Assembly: GCA_028869395.1 (NCBI GenBank)
Contig: JAGWSE010000347.1
Span: 1-15,542, forward strand
Source: Alphaproteobacteria bacterium
GTDB taxonomy: Bacteria > Pseudomonadota > Alphaproteobacteria > Caulobacterales > Caulobacteraceae
DNA length: 15,542 nucleotides
Direction of reading: 5' to 3'
Of this stretch, positions 1-6,606 are shown in pieces (the first letter of the stretch is position 1; every line of letters begins with the position of its first letter). Under the pieces are notes generated by a model. It was not told the DNA's origin. It made no database searches and saw nothing but the letters and a program-made list of their open reading frames with translations. The position numbers and the translations under genes are program-made.

Positions 1-126
1 TCGACGCACCTGCTGTTCATCACCAAGAACCTGGAGCGGATCGGCGACCACGCGACGAACATCGCCGAGCTCGTCTGTTACGAGGCGACGGGCGGGGAAT
101 TGTCGGACAGGCCGAAGGCGAGCTAG
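1..126 (+). CDS. phoU: PhoU C-terminal fragment (phosphate uptake regulator)
   Basis: The frame is open from base 1 and ends with TAG at 124-126; 41 residues are visible. The segment FITKNLERIGDHATNIAE is the classic last-helix metal-binding motif (E/D-x-x-D type, here with E-R-I-G-D-H-A-T-N-I-A-E) of PhoU, followed by a short polar tail. PhoU is a cytoplasmic two-three-helix-bundle protein that works with the Pst phosphate ABC transporter and the PhoR kinase to repress the Pho regulon when phosphate is ample. The rest of the gene, and presumably the pst genes, lie left of the window. An insertion sequence begins 3 nt after the stop codon. phoB, which often follows phoU in alphaproteobacteria, is not present in this window. 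Confidence 0.88.
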   Translation, partial: STHLLFITKNLERIGDHATNIAELVCYEATGGELSDRPKAS

Positions 127-129
127 GCC

Positions 130-142
130 CAATACGGTTCAG
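130..142 (+). repeat. Left terminal inverted repeat of the IS
   Basis: CAATACGGTTCAG is the exact reverse complement of 1588-1600. Beyond the 13 bases the two ends share only scattered positions (for example TA at the 15th and 16th positions). This is expected to be a transposase binding and cleavage site. It begins 3 nt after the phoU stop codon. Confidence 0.9.
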
Positions 143-210
143 TTAGATGCGCCATTAACACCCCGGTAACCGACGCATGAATCTATGCTGCCGAATCGGG
201 GGCGAGATCG

Positions 211-1428
211 ATGGCGCGGACGGCGGCGAGGCTCGGGGCGGGGACGCGGATCAGCGATTTCGTGACGGTGGGGCTGATCGCCCGCACCTATCCGCTCTCG
301 AAGGTGCGGCAGGTTCTGGCGGACACCGGCAAGGCGAGCCGGCGGGAGCGGGAGCTGCCGGCGCACGTGGTGGTCTACTACGTGATCGCACTGGCGCTGT
401 TCATGAGCGTCTCGTGCCGCGAGGTCCTGCGCTGCCTGTTGGAAGGCGTCCATTGGCTGAGCGATGCGCGTGGGGCGCTGAAGATCGCCACCAAGTCCGG
501 CATCTCGCAGGCGCGCTCACGGCTCGGCCCGGAGGTGATGCAGCGGCTCTACGAGGAGACGGTGAGGCCGCTCGCCACGGCGCGGACGAAGGGGGCCTGG
601 TTCCGCGGGCGGCGGCTGGTCAGCCTGGACGGCAGCACGTTCGACGTGGCCGACGAGCCGGCGCTGGAGGCGGCGTTCGGCCGCCCGGGGGCGTCGCGCG
701 GCGAAGGGGCCTTTCCGCAGGTGCGGATGGTCGCCTTGGTGGAGAGCGGCGTGCATGTGCTGTTCGCCGCCAGGATCGCCGGGTGCAAGGTGGGCGAGCT
801 GACCCTGGCCGCGCAGGTGATCGCGAGCCTTTCACCCGGCATGCTCTGCCTGGCGGACCGCAATTTCCTCAGCTTCGATTTATGGACGCAGGCGCAGCAG
901 ACGGGCGCGGACCTGCTGTGGCGCGCCAAACAAGGGCGGGATCTGCCGGAAGACGAGCGCCTGGCGGACGGCTCCTACCTCAGCCGCATCTTTCCTGGCG
1001 ATCACCGCAAACGCCATTCGGACGGCATCAGGGTGCGGGTCATCGACTATCGTCTCTTCGGCGTCGCGGACGCCGAGCCGATGTACCGGCTGGTCACCAC
1101 CCTCCTGGATCCGGCCGAGGCGCCCGCCGCCGAGCTCGCCGCCCTCTATCACGAGCGCTGGGAAATCGAGACGGTGCTGGGCGAGCTCAAGACCCACTTG
1201 CGAGGCTCCAAGATCGTGCTCCGCAGCAAGACCCCCGAGCTTGTGATGCAAGAAATCTACGGCCTGTTGTTGGCGCACTTCGCAGTCCGAGGGCTGATGC
1301 ATGAAGCCGCGCTGAGCGCCGACGAGGATCCAGACCGACTATCCTTCATCCACGCCGTTCGGGTCATCCGCCGGAAGATCGCCGCGTTCGGCTGCGTTTC
1401 CCCCTCGGAAGAGAGCTGCGCTGCATAG
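211..1428 (+). CDS. IS4-family DDE transposase, frameshifted near its C-terminus
   Basis: The 405-aa frame begins with ATG after GGGGGCGAG (weak ribosome binding site). Residues ~15-75 look like the IS4 transposase N-terminal domain. The RNase H-like core follows, with the catalytic triad visible as D140 (LDGST), D216 (ADRNF) and E320 inside the family signature Y313-R316-E320-K327 (LYHERWEIETVLGELK). It should catalyse cut-and-paste transposition between the 13-bp ends. The frame stops at 1426-1428 after a tail (SPSEESCAA) unlike the family. The expected C-terminus, including KRGVKRKMSNFPIRR at 1487-1531, continues in the +1 frame to a TGA at 1589-1591. Removing one C from the C5 tract at 1400-1404 joins both parts into a 459-aa protein, a usual IS4 length. 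I infer a one-base insertion (real decay or a read error); a programmed +1 shift is possible but less likely. Confidence 0.88.
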   Translation: MARTAARLGAGTRISDFVTVGLIARTYPLSKVRQVLADTGKASRRERELPAHVVVYYVIALALFMSVSCREVLRCLLEGVHWLSDARGALKIATKSGISQARSRLGPEVMQRLYEETVRPLATARTKGAWFRGRRLVSLDGSTFDVADEPALEAAFGRPGASRGEGAFPQVRMVALVESGVHVLFAARIAGCKVGELTLAAQVIASLSPGMLCLADRNFLSFDLWTQAQQTGADLLWRAKQGRDLPEDERLADGSYLSRIFPGDHRKRHSDGIRVRVIDYRLFGVADAEPMYRLVTTLLDPAEAPAAELAALYHERWEIETVLGELKTHLRGSKIVLRSKTPELVMQEIYGLLLAHFAVRGLMHEAALSADEDPDRLSFIHAVRVIRRKIAAFGCVSPSEESCAA

Positions 1429-1591
1429 GGCGGTTCTGGAGGAAATCCTCCAGGAGCGATTGCCGCCCCGCGATCACCGGCGCAACAAGCGCGGCGTCAA
1501 ACGAAAGATGAGCAACTTTCCCATCAGGCGAAGGGCCGACCGGCCCCCGCCTCCAATCGACATTGCCCTTCGAATTCAGATTGTTATCTGA
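1429..1591 (+). pseudogene. Detached C-terminal coding remnant of the IS4 transposase
   Basis: In the frame +1 relative to the transposase, this stretch reads ALHRAVLEEILQERLPPR, then KRGVKRKMSNFPIRR, then a proline-rich end, without a stop until TGA at 1589-1591 inside the right inverted repeat. The K-R-K-M-S-x-F/Y motif is typical of IS4-group transposase C-termini, so the region is coding in origin rather than intergenic. It has no start codon or ribosome binding site of its own. Confidence 0.75.
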
Positions 1592-1600
1592 ACCGTATTG
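1588..1600 (-). repeat. Right terminal inverted repeat of the IS
   Basis: CTGAACCGTATTG is the exact reverse complement of 130-142. It contains the stop codon of the out-of-frame transposase tail and lies 3 nt from the stop codon of the convergent hydrolase gene. Confidence 0.9.
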
Positions 1601-1603
1601 CGG

Positions 1604-2347
1604 CTAGACCAACTCCTCCACCACAGCCGTCAGCCGCATGAGGTCCTGCGGGCGCGAGAGGCGATGGTCGCCGTCCTTGATCAGGGTGAACACCACGTCC
1701 TGGCCTTTCAGCGCGTTGGCGAGCTCCAGGGCGTGCGCCCACGGGACGTCCGGGTCCGCGCCGCCCTGCAGGATGCGCACGGGCGCCTCGATGGGCACGG
1801 GGCCCGGCAGGATCGACCAGCGGGCGCCGTCCTCCAGCAACGCGCGGGTGATCGGATAGGCCTCGCCGTAGAGCGAGGGCCTCAGCCAGACGCCGGTCCG
1901 CTCCAGGTCCGCGCGGCCTTCCGGCGGGATGCCCGGCGCCATCAGCTTGTCGGTGAAGTCCGGCGCGGGCGCCACAAGCGCCATGCCCCGGATGCGGTCC
2001 GGCGCAGCCACCGCGACCAGGCAGGCGAGCCATCCCCCCATGGACGAACCCACGAGGACCGCCTCCCCCGGCACGAGTTGCGAGAGCACCGCCAGGCAAT
2101 CGTCGCGCCAGCGGGTGATGGTCCCCTCGGCGAAGTCCCCGCTCGATTCCCCATGCCCGAAGTAGTCGAAGCGTACATAGGCGCGGCCGGTCGCAACCGC
2201 CCAGTCGGACAGCGCCTGCGCCTTCGTCCCGGCCATGTCCGACCTGAAGCCGCCCAGCCACACGATCGTCGGACCGCGACCCGCCACCCGGCGGAAGGCG
2301 AGCCGCTGGCCATCGGGCCGGGTGAGATAGCCGCTCTCTTCGCGCAT
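1604..2347 (-). CDS. Alpha/beta hydrolase, ABHD10/acyl-thioesterase-like
   Basis: This 247-aa cytoplasmic protein (no signal peptide) has the full alpha/beta-hydrolase layout. It shows a nucleophile elbow G100-S-S102-M-G104, an acid in GGADPDVP (D198) and a histidine in DGDHRLS (H228). The strand IVWLGGFRSDMAGTKA at 28-43 (GGFxSDM oxyanion region) and DYFGHGxSSG at 61-70 are characteristic of the family that includes mammalian ABHD10 (de-palmitoylase / acyl-glucuronide esterase). Such proteins hydrolyse thioesters or esters; the bacterial substrate is unknown. The start has AGGA about 8 nt upstream on the minus strand. The stop codon lies 3 nt from the IS right end, and the gene is divergent from the GT4 gene across 65 bp. 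The gene itself looks intact. Confidence 0.85.
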   Translation of the reverse strand: MREESGYLTRPDGQRLAFRRVAGRGPTIVWLGGFRSDMAGTKAQALSDWAVATGRAYVRFDYFGHGESSGDFAEGTITRWRDDCLAVLSQLVPGEAVLVGSSMGGWLACLVAVAAPDRIRGMALVAPAPDFTDKLMAPGIPPEGRADLERTGVWLRPSLYGEAYPITRALLEDGARWSILPGPVPIEAPVRILQGGADPDVPWAHALELANALKGQDVVFTLIKDGDHRLSRPQDLMRLTAVVEELV

Positions 2348-2412
2348 GACGGGTTCCTGACCTGCGGCGACGGCGCCGCCCCCTCCCGCTTTACGACTCG
2401 CCGTTTCGGCGT

Positions 2413-3588
2413 ATGCAAGGGGTCGTGGCCCTGCCCCCGTATTTCACTCTCCTGCAAGTCGTCCCGGAGCTGGATACCGGGGGGGCCGAGCAGACGACGA
2501 TCGATGTCGCCCGCGCCGTGATCGAAGCGGGCGGCCGCGCGCTGGTTGCGACGCGCGGCGGGCGCATGGCGGCGCGGCTGGTGAGCGACGGCGCGCGGCT
2601 TGCGCAGATGCCTGTGCACGCCAAGAACCCGCTCACCATGATGGGCAACGCCGCCCGGCTGGTCGAACTTATCCGCCGGGAGAAGGTCACGCTCGTCCAC
2701 GCCCGCTCGCGCGCGCCGGCGTTCTCCGCGCTGTGGGCCGCGCACGTGACCGGGACGCCCTTCGTGACAACCTATCACGCGATCTACAGCCTCGGGGGAC
2801 CTCTGAAGCGCTGGTACAACGCGGTGATGGCGCGCGGCGACATGGTGATCGCCAATTCCGAGTACACCCGCGAGCACGTGCTGGCCGAACACGCGGTCGA
2901 TCCGGGAAAGGTCGTCACCATCCACCGCGGCGTTGACCTCGACCGCTTCAATCCCGCCTGGGTGACGCCCGACCGGATCCAGGCGCTGCGAGAGGCCTGG
3001 GATGCGCCGGACGATCCCACGCTCACCACCTTCCTGCTCGCCGGCCGCATGAGCCGCAAAAAGGGCCACGAAGTGATCGTCGACGCGGCCGCGCGCCTGA
3101 AGGCGATGGGGCGCGAGGATTTCCGCATCCTCTTCGTCGGCGACGATCAGGGCCGCACCGGCTACAGCGCCGAGATCGGGCGCAAGATCGCCGAGGCGGG
3201 TCTGGAAGAGCAGGTCCGCATCGTCGGCCATTGTGATGACATGCCCGCGGCCTACCTGTTGGCCGATGTGGCGCTCACGCCGACCACCCTGCCCGAAGCC
3301 TTCGGCCGAACCGCCGTCGAGCCGCAGGCGGTGGGGCGGCCGGTGATCGCCTCGCGCGAGGGGGCCATGACGGAAACGGTTGTGGATGGCGTGACAGGCT
3401 GGCTGGCGACGCCGGGCGACGTGGAGGCGTGGGCCGTAGCCCTGCGCCGGGCCATGGACCTCGGCCCCGGGAGACGCGTCGAGATGGGGCTCGCCGCCAT
3501 GAACCGATCACGCCAGCTCTATCGGGTCGACGCCATGTGCGCCGCGACGCTTGCGCTCTATGAACGGGTCCTGGAGGCCCGCGCCTGA
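2413..3588 (+). CDS. Glycosyltransferase family 4 (GT-B fold)
   Basis: A 391-aa retaining glycosyltransferase. The N-terminal acceptor domain has LQVVPELDTGGAEQ at 14-27, with the glycine-rich loop common to GT4. The C-terminal donor domain contains AGRMSRKKGHE (G211, R212, K217, contacting the nucleotide-sugar phosphates) and the E-x7-E motif E295/E303 (LPEAFGRTAVE). It probably transfers a sugar from an NDP-sugar onto a lipid-linked or LPS-core acceptor at the cytoplasmic face of the inner membrane. The exact sugar cannot be read. Its stop overlaps the start of the GT9 gene by one base (TGATG), so the two are coupled. No clear ribosome binding site precedes the ATG; a GTG at 2425 is an alternative start whose AAGGGG lies too close. 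Confidence 0.88.
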   Translation: MQGVVALPPYFTLLQVVPELDTGGAEQTTIDVARAVIEAGGRALVATRGGRMAARLVSDGARLAQMPVHAKNPLTMMGNAARLVELIRREKVTLVHARSRAPAFSALWAAHVTGTPFVTTYHAIYSLGGPLKRWYNAVMARGDMVIANSEYTREHVLAEHAVDPGKVVTIHRGVDLDRFNPAWVTPDRIQALREAWDAPDDPTLTTFLLAGRMSRKKGHEVIVDAAARLKAMGREDFRILFVGDDQGRTGYSAEIGRKIAEAGLEEQVRIVGHCDDMPAAYLLADVALTPTTLPEAFGRTAVEPQAVGRPVIASREGAMTETVVDGVTGWLATPGDVEAWAVALRRAMDLGPGRRVEMGLAAMNRSRQLYRVDAMCAATLALYERVLEARA

Positions 3589-4577
3589 TGCCACCCCGCA
3601 GTGTCGAGAAGATCCTGGTCATCAAGCTGTCGGCGCTCGGCGACTTCGTGCTCGCGCTCGCGGCCATGAAGAAGATCCGTGACGCGCACAAGAAGGCGCA
3701 CATCACGCTTCTGACCACGCCTCCGTTCGCGGCGCTGGCGAAGTCGAGCCCCTACTTCAACGCGGTCTGGACGGACGGACGTCCTGAGACCTTCGGGGAA
3801 TGGACCGCCCTGCGGCAGAAGCTGCGGGCGGCCAGCTTCGACCGCGTCTACGACCTGCAGACCTCCGGCCACTCGAACCGCATCTTCCACCTGATGCGTC
3901 CCAATCCGCCGGCCTGGTCGGGCATCGCCATGGGCTGCTCGCTGCCGCACAGGAACACCCTGCGCGACAGCATGCACACGCTCGAGCGGCAGGCGGATCA
4001 ACTGATGTACGCCGGCATCTGGCCGGACGCCCCGACCGCGCCGGGAAGCGCGCCGGCGCCGGACCTCTCGTGGATCTGGAAGACGCAGCCCGCCGAGCGC
4101 GACGTGCCCGGCGGGGTGAGGCCCCGGCCGTATGTCATGTTCGTGCCCGGCGGCTCGTCGCATCGGCCGGAGAAGTGGTGGCCCGTCGACAACTATGCCG
4201 AGCTCGCCCGCATCCTCTACGCGCGCGGCTACGACATCGTGATCATCGGAGGTGTGCAGGAGACTCCGATGGCGCATGCGATCCAGCGCGTGGCGCCGCG
4301 CGCCCGCGATCTCACCGGCCGCACCGACTTCGCGCGCGTGGCCATGCTGGGCGCGAAGGCCGCGCTCGCCATCGGCAACGACACGGGACCGCTGCACCTT
4401 GCGGCCGCCAGCGGCGCGCCGACGCTGGTGCTCTACTCAAAGGCCTCGGACCCGACGCTGACCGCGCCGCGCGGCAACGTCAAAATCCTGCAGGTGGAGC
4501 GGCTGTCGGACCTGCCTGTTGCAAAGGTGGCGCAGGCGGCCTCTTCCCTGCTCGCCCAGACGGCCGGCGCAGCTTGA
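3588..4577 (+). CDS. Glycosyltransferase family 9 (heptosyltransferase-like)
   Basis: A 329-aa GT-B protein of the ADP-heptose:LPS heptosyltransferase family. The N-terminus IKLSALGDFVLALAAM carries the conserved acidic residue D19. The C-terminal half has FVPGGSSHRPEKWWP and the donor-binding motif GNDTGPLHLAAASG (D265), ending with a typical LVLYS segment. Family members add heptose or related sugars to LPS core. The pairing with the upstream GT4 by a one-base stop/start overlap suggests both act on the same glycan. Whether the donor is ADP-heptose cannot be decided from sequence alone. The last codons overlap the probable -35 element of infC. Confidence 0.87.
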   Translation: MPPRSVEKILVIKLSALGDFVLALAAMKKIRDAHKKAHITLLTTPPFAALAKSSPYFNAVWTDGRPETFGEWTALRQKLRAASFDRVYDLQTSGHSNRIFHLMRPNPPAWSGIAMGCSLPHRNTLRDSMHTLERQADQLMYAGIWPDAPTAPGSAPAPDLSWIWKTQPAERDVPGGVRPRPYVMFVPGGSSHRPEKWWPVDNYAELARILYARGYDIVIIGGVQETPMAHAIQRVAPRARDLTGRTDFARVAMLGAKAALAIGNDTGPLHLAAASGAPTLVLYSKASDPTLTAPRGNVKILQVERLSDLPVAKVAQAASSLLAQTAGAA

Positions 4578-4604
4578 TAGAGCCGTAACCCTCGGCCATA
4601 TAAT
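4574..4604 (+). promoter_or_regulatory. Probable infC promoter
   Basis: TTGATA at 4574-4579 and a perfect TATAAT at 4599-4604 are separated by 19 bp, slightly long. The -35 element covers the stop codon of the GT9 gene. An AT-rich perfect -10 stands out in this GC-rich sequence. Transcription would start near 4611, leaving a leader of about 60 nt before the infC start. This is inferred from sequence only. Confidence 0.5.
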
Positions 4605-4661
4605 TAGGCTGGCGACCGGAGCGTCTTTGGCGCGCCGGCGCTTTCGCATTGAAACAACCAC

Positions 4662-4665
4662 GGAG
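4662..4665 (+). promoter_or_regulatory. Shine-Dalgarno that selects the AUU start of infC
   Basis: GGAG ends 8 nt before ATT at 4674. Neither downstream ATG (4686, 4719) has an equally convincing site: the first has none, and the AAGGA before the second lies within codons for the conserved KDGPR segment. The in-frame stop TGA at 4650-4652 rules out a longer start. Confidence 0.6.
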
Positions 4666-4673
4666 CACCGCCT

Positions 4674-5207
4674 ATTCGCCGCCCGATGCAAGCGCCTCCC
4701 GTCAAGGACGGGCCGCGCATGAACGAAGACATCCGCGTTCCCCGCGTCCTGCTCATCGATCAGAACGGTGAAAAGCAGGGCGTCATGCCAACCTCCGCCG
4801 CCATCGAAGCGGCCGAAGAAGCCGGCCTCGATCTCGTGGAGATCGTCCCGAACGCGGATCCGCCCGTTTGCAAGATCCTGGACTACGGCAAGTTCAAGTT
4901 CCAGGAGCAGAAGAAGAAGAACGAGGCGCGCAAGCGGCAGAAGGTGGTGGAGATCAAGGAGATCAAGCTCCGCCCCAACATCGATATCCACGACTACGAA
5001 GTCAAAGCCCGCTCCATGCACCGCTTCTTCGAGGAGGGCGACAAGGTGAAGGTCACCCTGCGTTTCCGGGGACGCGAGCTGGCGCACCCGGAACTCGGCA
5101 TGAAGCTTCTGCAGAAGGTCAAGGCCGACTTCGAGCCGATCGCCAAGGTGGAGTACGAGCCCCGCATGGAGGGCCGCCAGATGATCATGATCCTGGCGCC
5201 CCGGTAG
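4674..5207 (+). CDS. infC: Translation initiation factor IF-3, probable AUU start
   Basis: IF-3 binds the 30S subunit, blocks premature 50S joining and checks initiator tRNA/start codon pairing. With the ATT start the protein has 177 aa. It has an IF3-N domain (~15-84, with AEEAGLDLVEI and PPVCKILDYGKF), a lysine-rich linker (~76-91, QEQKKKNEARKRQK) and an IF3-C domain (~92-176, with IKLRPNIDIHDYEVK and GRQMIMILAPR). I chose ATT because it begins MRRP followed by APPVKDGPR, the N-terminus I know from alphaproteobacterial IF-3, and because GGAG sits 8 nt upstream. Starts at 4686 (173 aa) or 4719 (162 aa) would trim this. An AUU start is the known basis of IF-3 autorepression in E. coli, so similar feedback is likely. 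No rpmI/rplT follows; a strong terminator does, so the gene appears monocistronic. Confidence 0.95.
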   Translation: MRRPMQAPPVKDGPRMNEDIRVPRVLLIDQNGEKQGVMPTSAAIEAAEEAGLDLVEIVPNADPPVCKILDYGKFKFQEQKKKNEARKRQKVVEIKEIKLRPNIDIHDYEVKARSMHRFFEEGDKVKVTLRFRGRELAHPELGMKLLQKVKADFEPIAKVEYEPRMEGRQMIMILAPR

Positions 5208-5234
5208 GCTTCCGGCGCCCTCATCCCACGCAGG

Positions 5235-5259
5235 CGGCCACCCCTTGGGTGGCCGTTTT
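5235..5259 (+). terminator. Intrinsic terminator of infC
   Basis: A perfect 9-bp stem (CGGCCACCC at 5235-5243 with GGGTGGCCG at 5247-5255), a 3-nt CTT loop and TTTT at 5256-5259. It lies 27 nt after the infC stop codon and separates infC from the transporter gene. Confidence 0.9.
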
Positions 5260-5327
5260 GCTACAGGGCCCCAAAACGCGATTAGAACGCTTGTTCGCCG
5301 CCTCGGCGCAGATTACCAGCGTTCACC

Positions 5328-6596
5328 ATGTCAGACACCGCGCCGCAGGAGGCGACGCCGCCTCGATGGGCGGCGCCATCGCTGATCGCCCTGATCTTCC
5401 TGAACCAGCTCGGCTTCGGGATCGTCGTCCCGTTGCTGCCGTTCTACGGCAAGTCGTTCAATGCGCCGGCCTGGCTGATCGCGCTGATTTTTTCCGCCTT
5501 TTCGGTGGGCACCTTCTTCGGCGAACCCTTCTGGGGTCGCCTGTCGGACAAGTACGGCCGCAAGCCGCTTCTGATCTCGACGATCTGCGGCAACTGCGTC
5601 TGCTATTTCGCCCTGGCCTTCGCGCCCTCGGCCTGGATGGCCGTCCTGATCCGCCTGCTGGGCGGGCTCTCGAGCGGCAACGGCTCCGTGGTGCAGGGCT
5701 ACCTCGCCGACGTGACCAAGCCCGAAAAACGCACGCGCGTGATGAGCTGGATGAGCGCGTCGTGGAACGTCGGCCTGATCGTCGGCCCGACGCTGGGCGG
5801 TATCTTCGCCAAGCCGAGCCTCGGGCCCGTCGGTTTCCAGCTGCCGCTGTTCATCGCCTCCGCCCTCTTCGCCACCTCGGCGGTCTGCATCGCGCTCTTC
5901 ATTCGCGAGAGCCGCCAGCGGGACCGGACCAACACCTTCCGCCCGAACCGCTGGGCGGCCTTCGGCATGGCCGTGCGCGACCCGGTGATCGGGCGGCTCT
6001 TCCTGCTGACCTTCATGGTCGGCTTCGCCTTCACCGGTATCGAATCCATCTTCGGTCTCTGGACGCAGGCCCGGTACGGCTGGGGACCGCGGGACGTGGG
6101 CGTGGCCTTCGCGTTCGTGGGCGTCGCCTCGGCGATCACCCAGATGACGGCCACGGGCCCTCTCTCGGAGCGGTTCGGTCAGGGGCGGATGCTGGCCGTC
6201 GGCATGGCGATCACCATGATCTGCATCGGCCTGCAGCCGCTTTCCACGGGCGGGCCGATGACCATCGCCCTGATGACTCTGTCCGCGATCGGGCAGTCGG
6301 TCGCCTGGCCCAACGTCTCTGCCATGATCTCCCAGACGGCGGAGCCGCACCGTCAGGGCCAGATCCTGGGCCTCAACAACGCCATGGGCGCCGCGGCGCG
6401 GGTCTGCGGCCCGTTCTGCGCGGGCCTGTCATTCTCGGAGATCACCATCAACGGACCCTATATCCAGGGCGCTCTGGTGGTGGCCCCCGCCATTTTCCTG
6501 GCGCTGTCCGCCGGCCGCCGGGCGGAGGCCAAGCGGGCGCACATGGAGGCGCTGGGCGTCTCCCCGCAGAATCAGCCTCAGGTGATGGGCCACTAG
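5328..6596 (+). CDS. TetA-like major facilitator (DHA1) transporter
   Basis: A 422-aa inner-membrane protein with the hydrophobicity of 12 transmembrane helices. Helix 1 carries NQLGFGIVVPLLPFY (26-40). The loop between helices 2 and 3 has MFS motif A, GRLSDKYGRKP (70-80). A motif-C-like NVGLIVGPTLGG is in the first half, and the central loop is basic and arginine-rich. This pattern is that of the drug:H+ antiporter-1 group near TetA/multidrug exporters. The substrate cannot be deduced and resistance should not be assumed. No ribosome binding site is visible. A weak TTGTTC - 17 nt - TACCAG could place the transcription start almost at the ATG, so a leaderless transcript is possible. It converges with the hydrolase gene 10 bp beyond its stop. 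Confidence 0.88.
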   Translation: MSDTAPQEATPPRWAAPSLIALIFLNQLGFGIVVPLLPFYGKSFNAPAWLIALIFSAFSVGTFFGEPFWGRLSDKYGRKPLLISTICGNCVCYFALAFAPSAWMAVLIRLLGGLSSGNGSVVQGYLADVTKPEKRTRVMSWMSASWNVGLIVGPTLGGIFAKPSLGPVGFQLPLFIASALFATSAVCIALFIRESRQRDRTNTFRPNRWAAFGMAVRDPVIGRLFLLTFMVGFAFTGIESIFGLWTQARYGWGPRDVGVAFAFVGVASAITQMTATGPLSERFGQGRMLAVGMAITMICIGLQPLSTGGPMTIALMTLSAIGQSVAWPNVSAMISQTAEPHRQGQILGLNNAMGAAARVCGPFCAGLSFSEITINGPYIQGALVVAPAIFLALSAGRRAEAKRAHMEALGVSPQNQPQVMGH

Positions 6597-6606
6597 GGCC
6601 CGGCCA

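Larger units (their letters stand above)
130..1600 (+). mobile_element. IS4-family insertion sequence, 1,471 bp
   Basis: The element is bounded by perfect 13-bp inverted repeats (CAATACGGTTCAG at 130-142 and its complement at 1588-1600) and carries a single DDE transposase with an N-terminal IS4 domain and a Y-(2)-R-(3)-E-(6)-K signature. The size is normal for the IS4 group. The 10 bases outside each end (120-129 and 1601-1610) match at 7 of 10 positions, which may be a decayed target duplication. The transposase is frameshifted close to its C-terminus, so this copy may be inactive unless the shift is programmed or a sequencing error. No passenger gene is present. Confidence 0.9.

Noticed and set aside
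177..1304. 375-aa open frame overlapping the transposase on the plus strand
   Set aside because: Rich in Gly/Arg/Ala with no recognisable motif; it is a high-GC shadow of the transposase frame, which carries all catalytic residues.
1942..3231. 429-aa minus-strand open frame across the hydrolase and GT4 genes
   Set aside because: It runs antisense to the GT4 gene and out of frame with the hydrolase. Both real genes have complete family motifs; this frame has none.
5208..5327. Search for rpmI/rplT after infC
   Set aside because: Only a terminator and a short intergenic region are present; no ribosomal protein frame is found.
5328..6596. Calling the transporter a tetracycline-resistance determinant
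   Set aside because: TetA-like motifs are general to DHA1 exporters. Nothing in the sequence or context (no TetR-type regulator, no mobile element nearby) shows this substrate.
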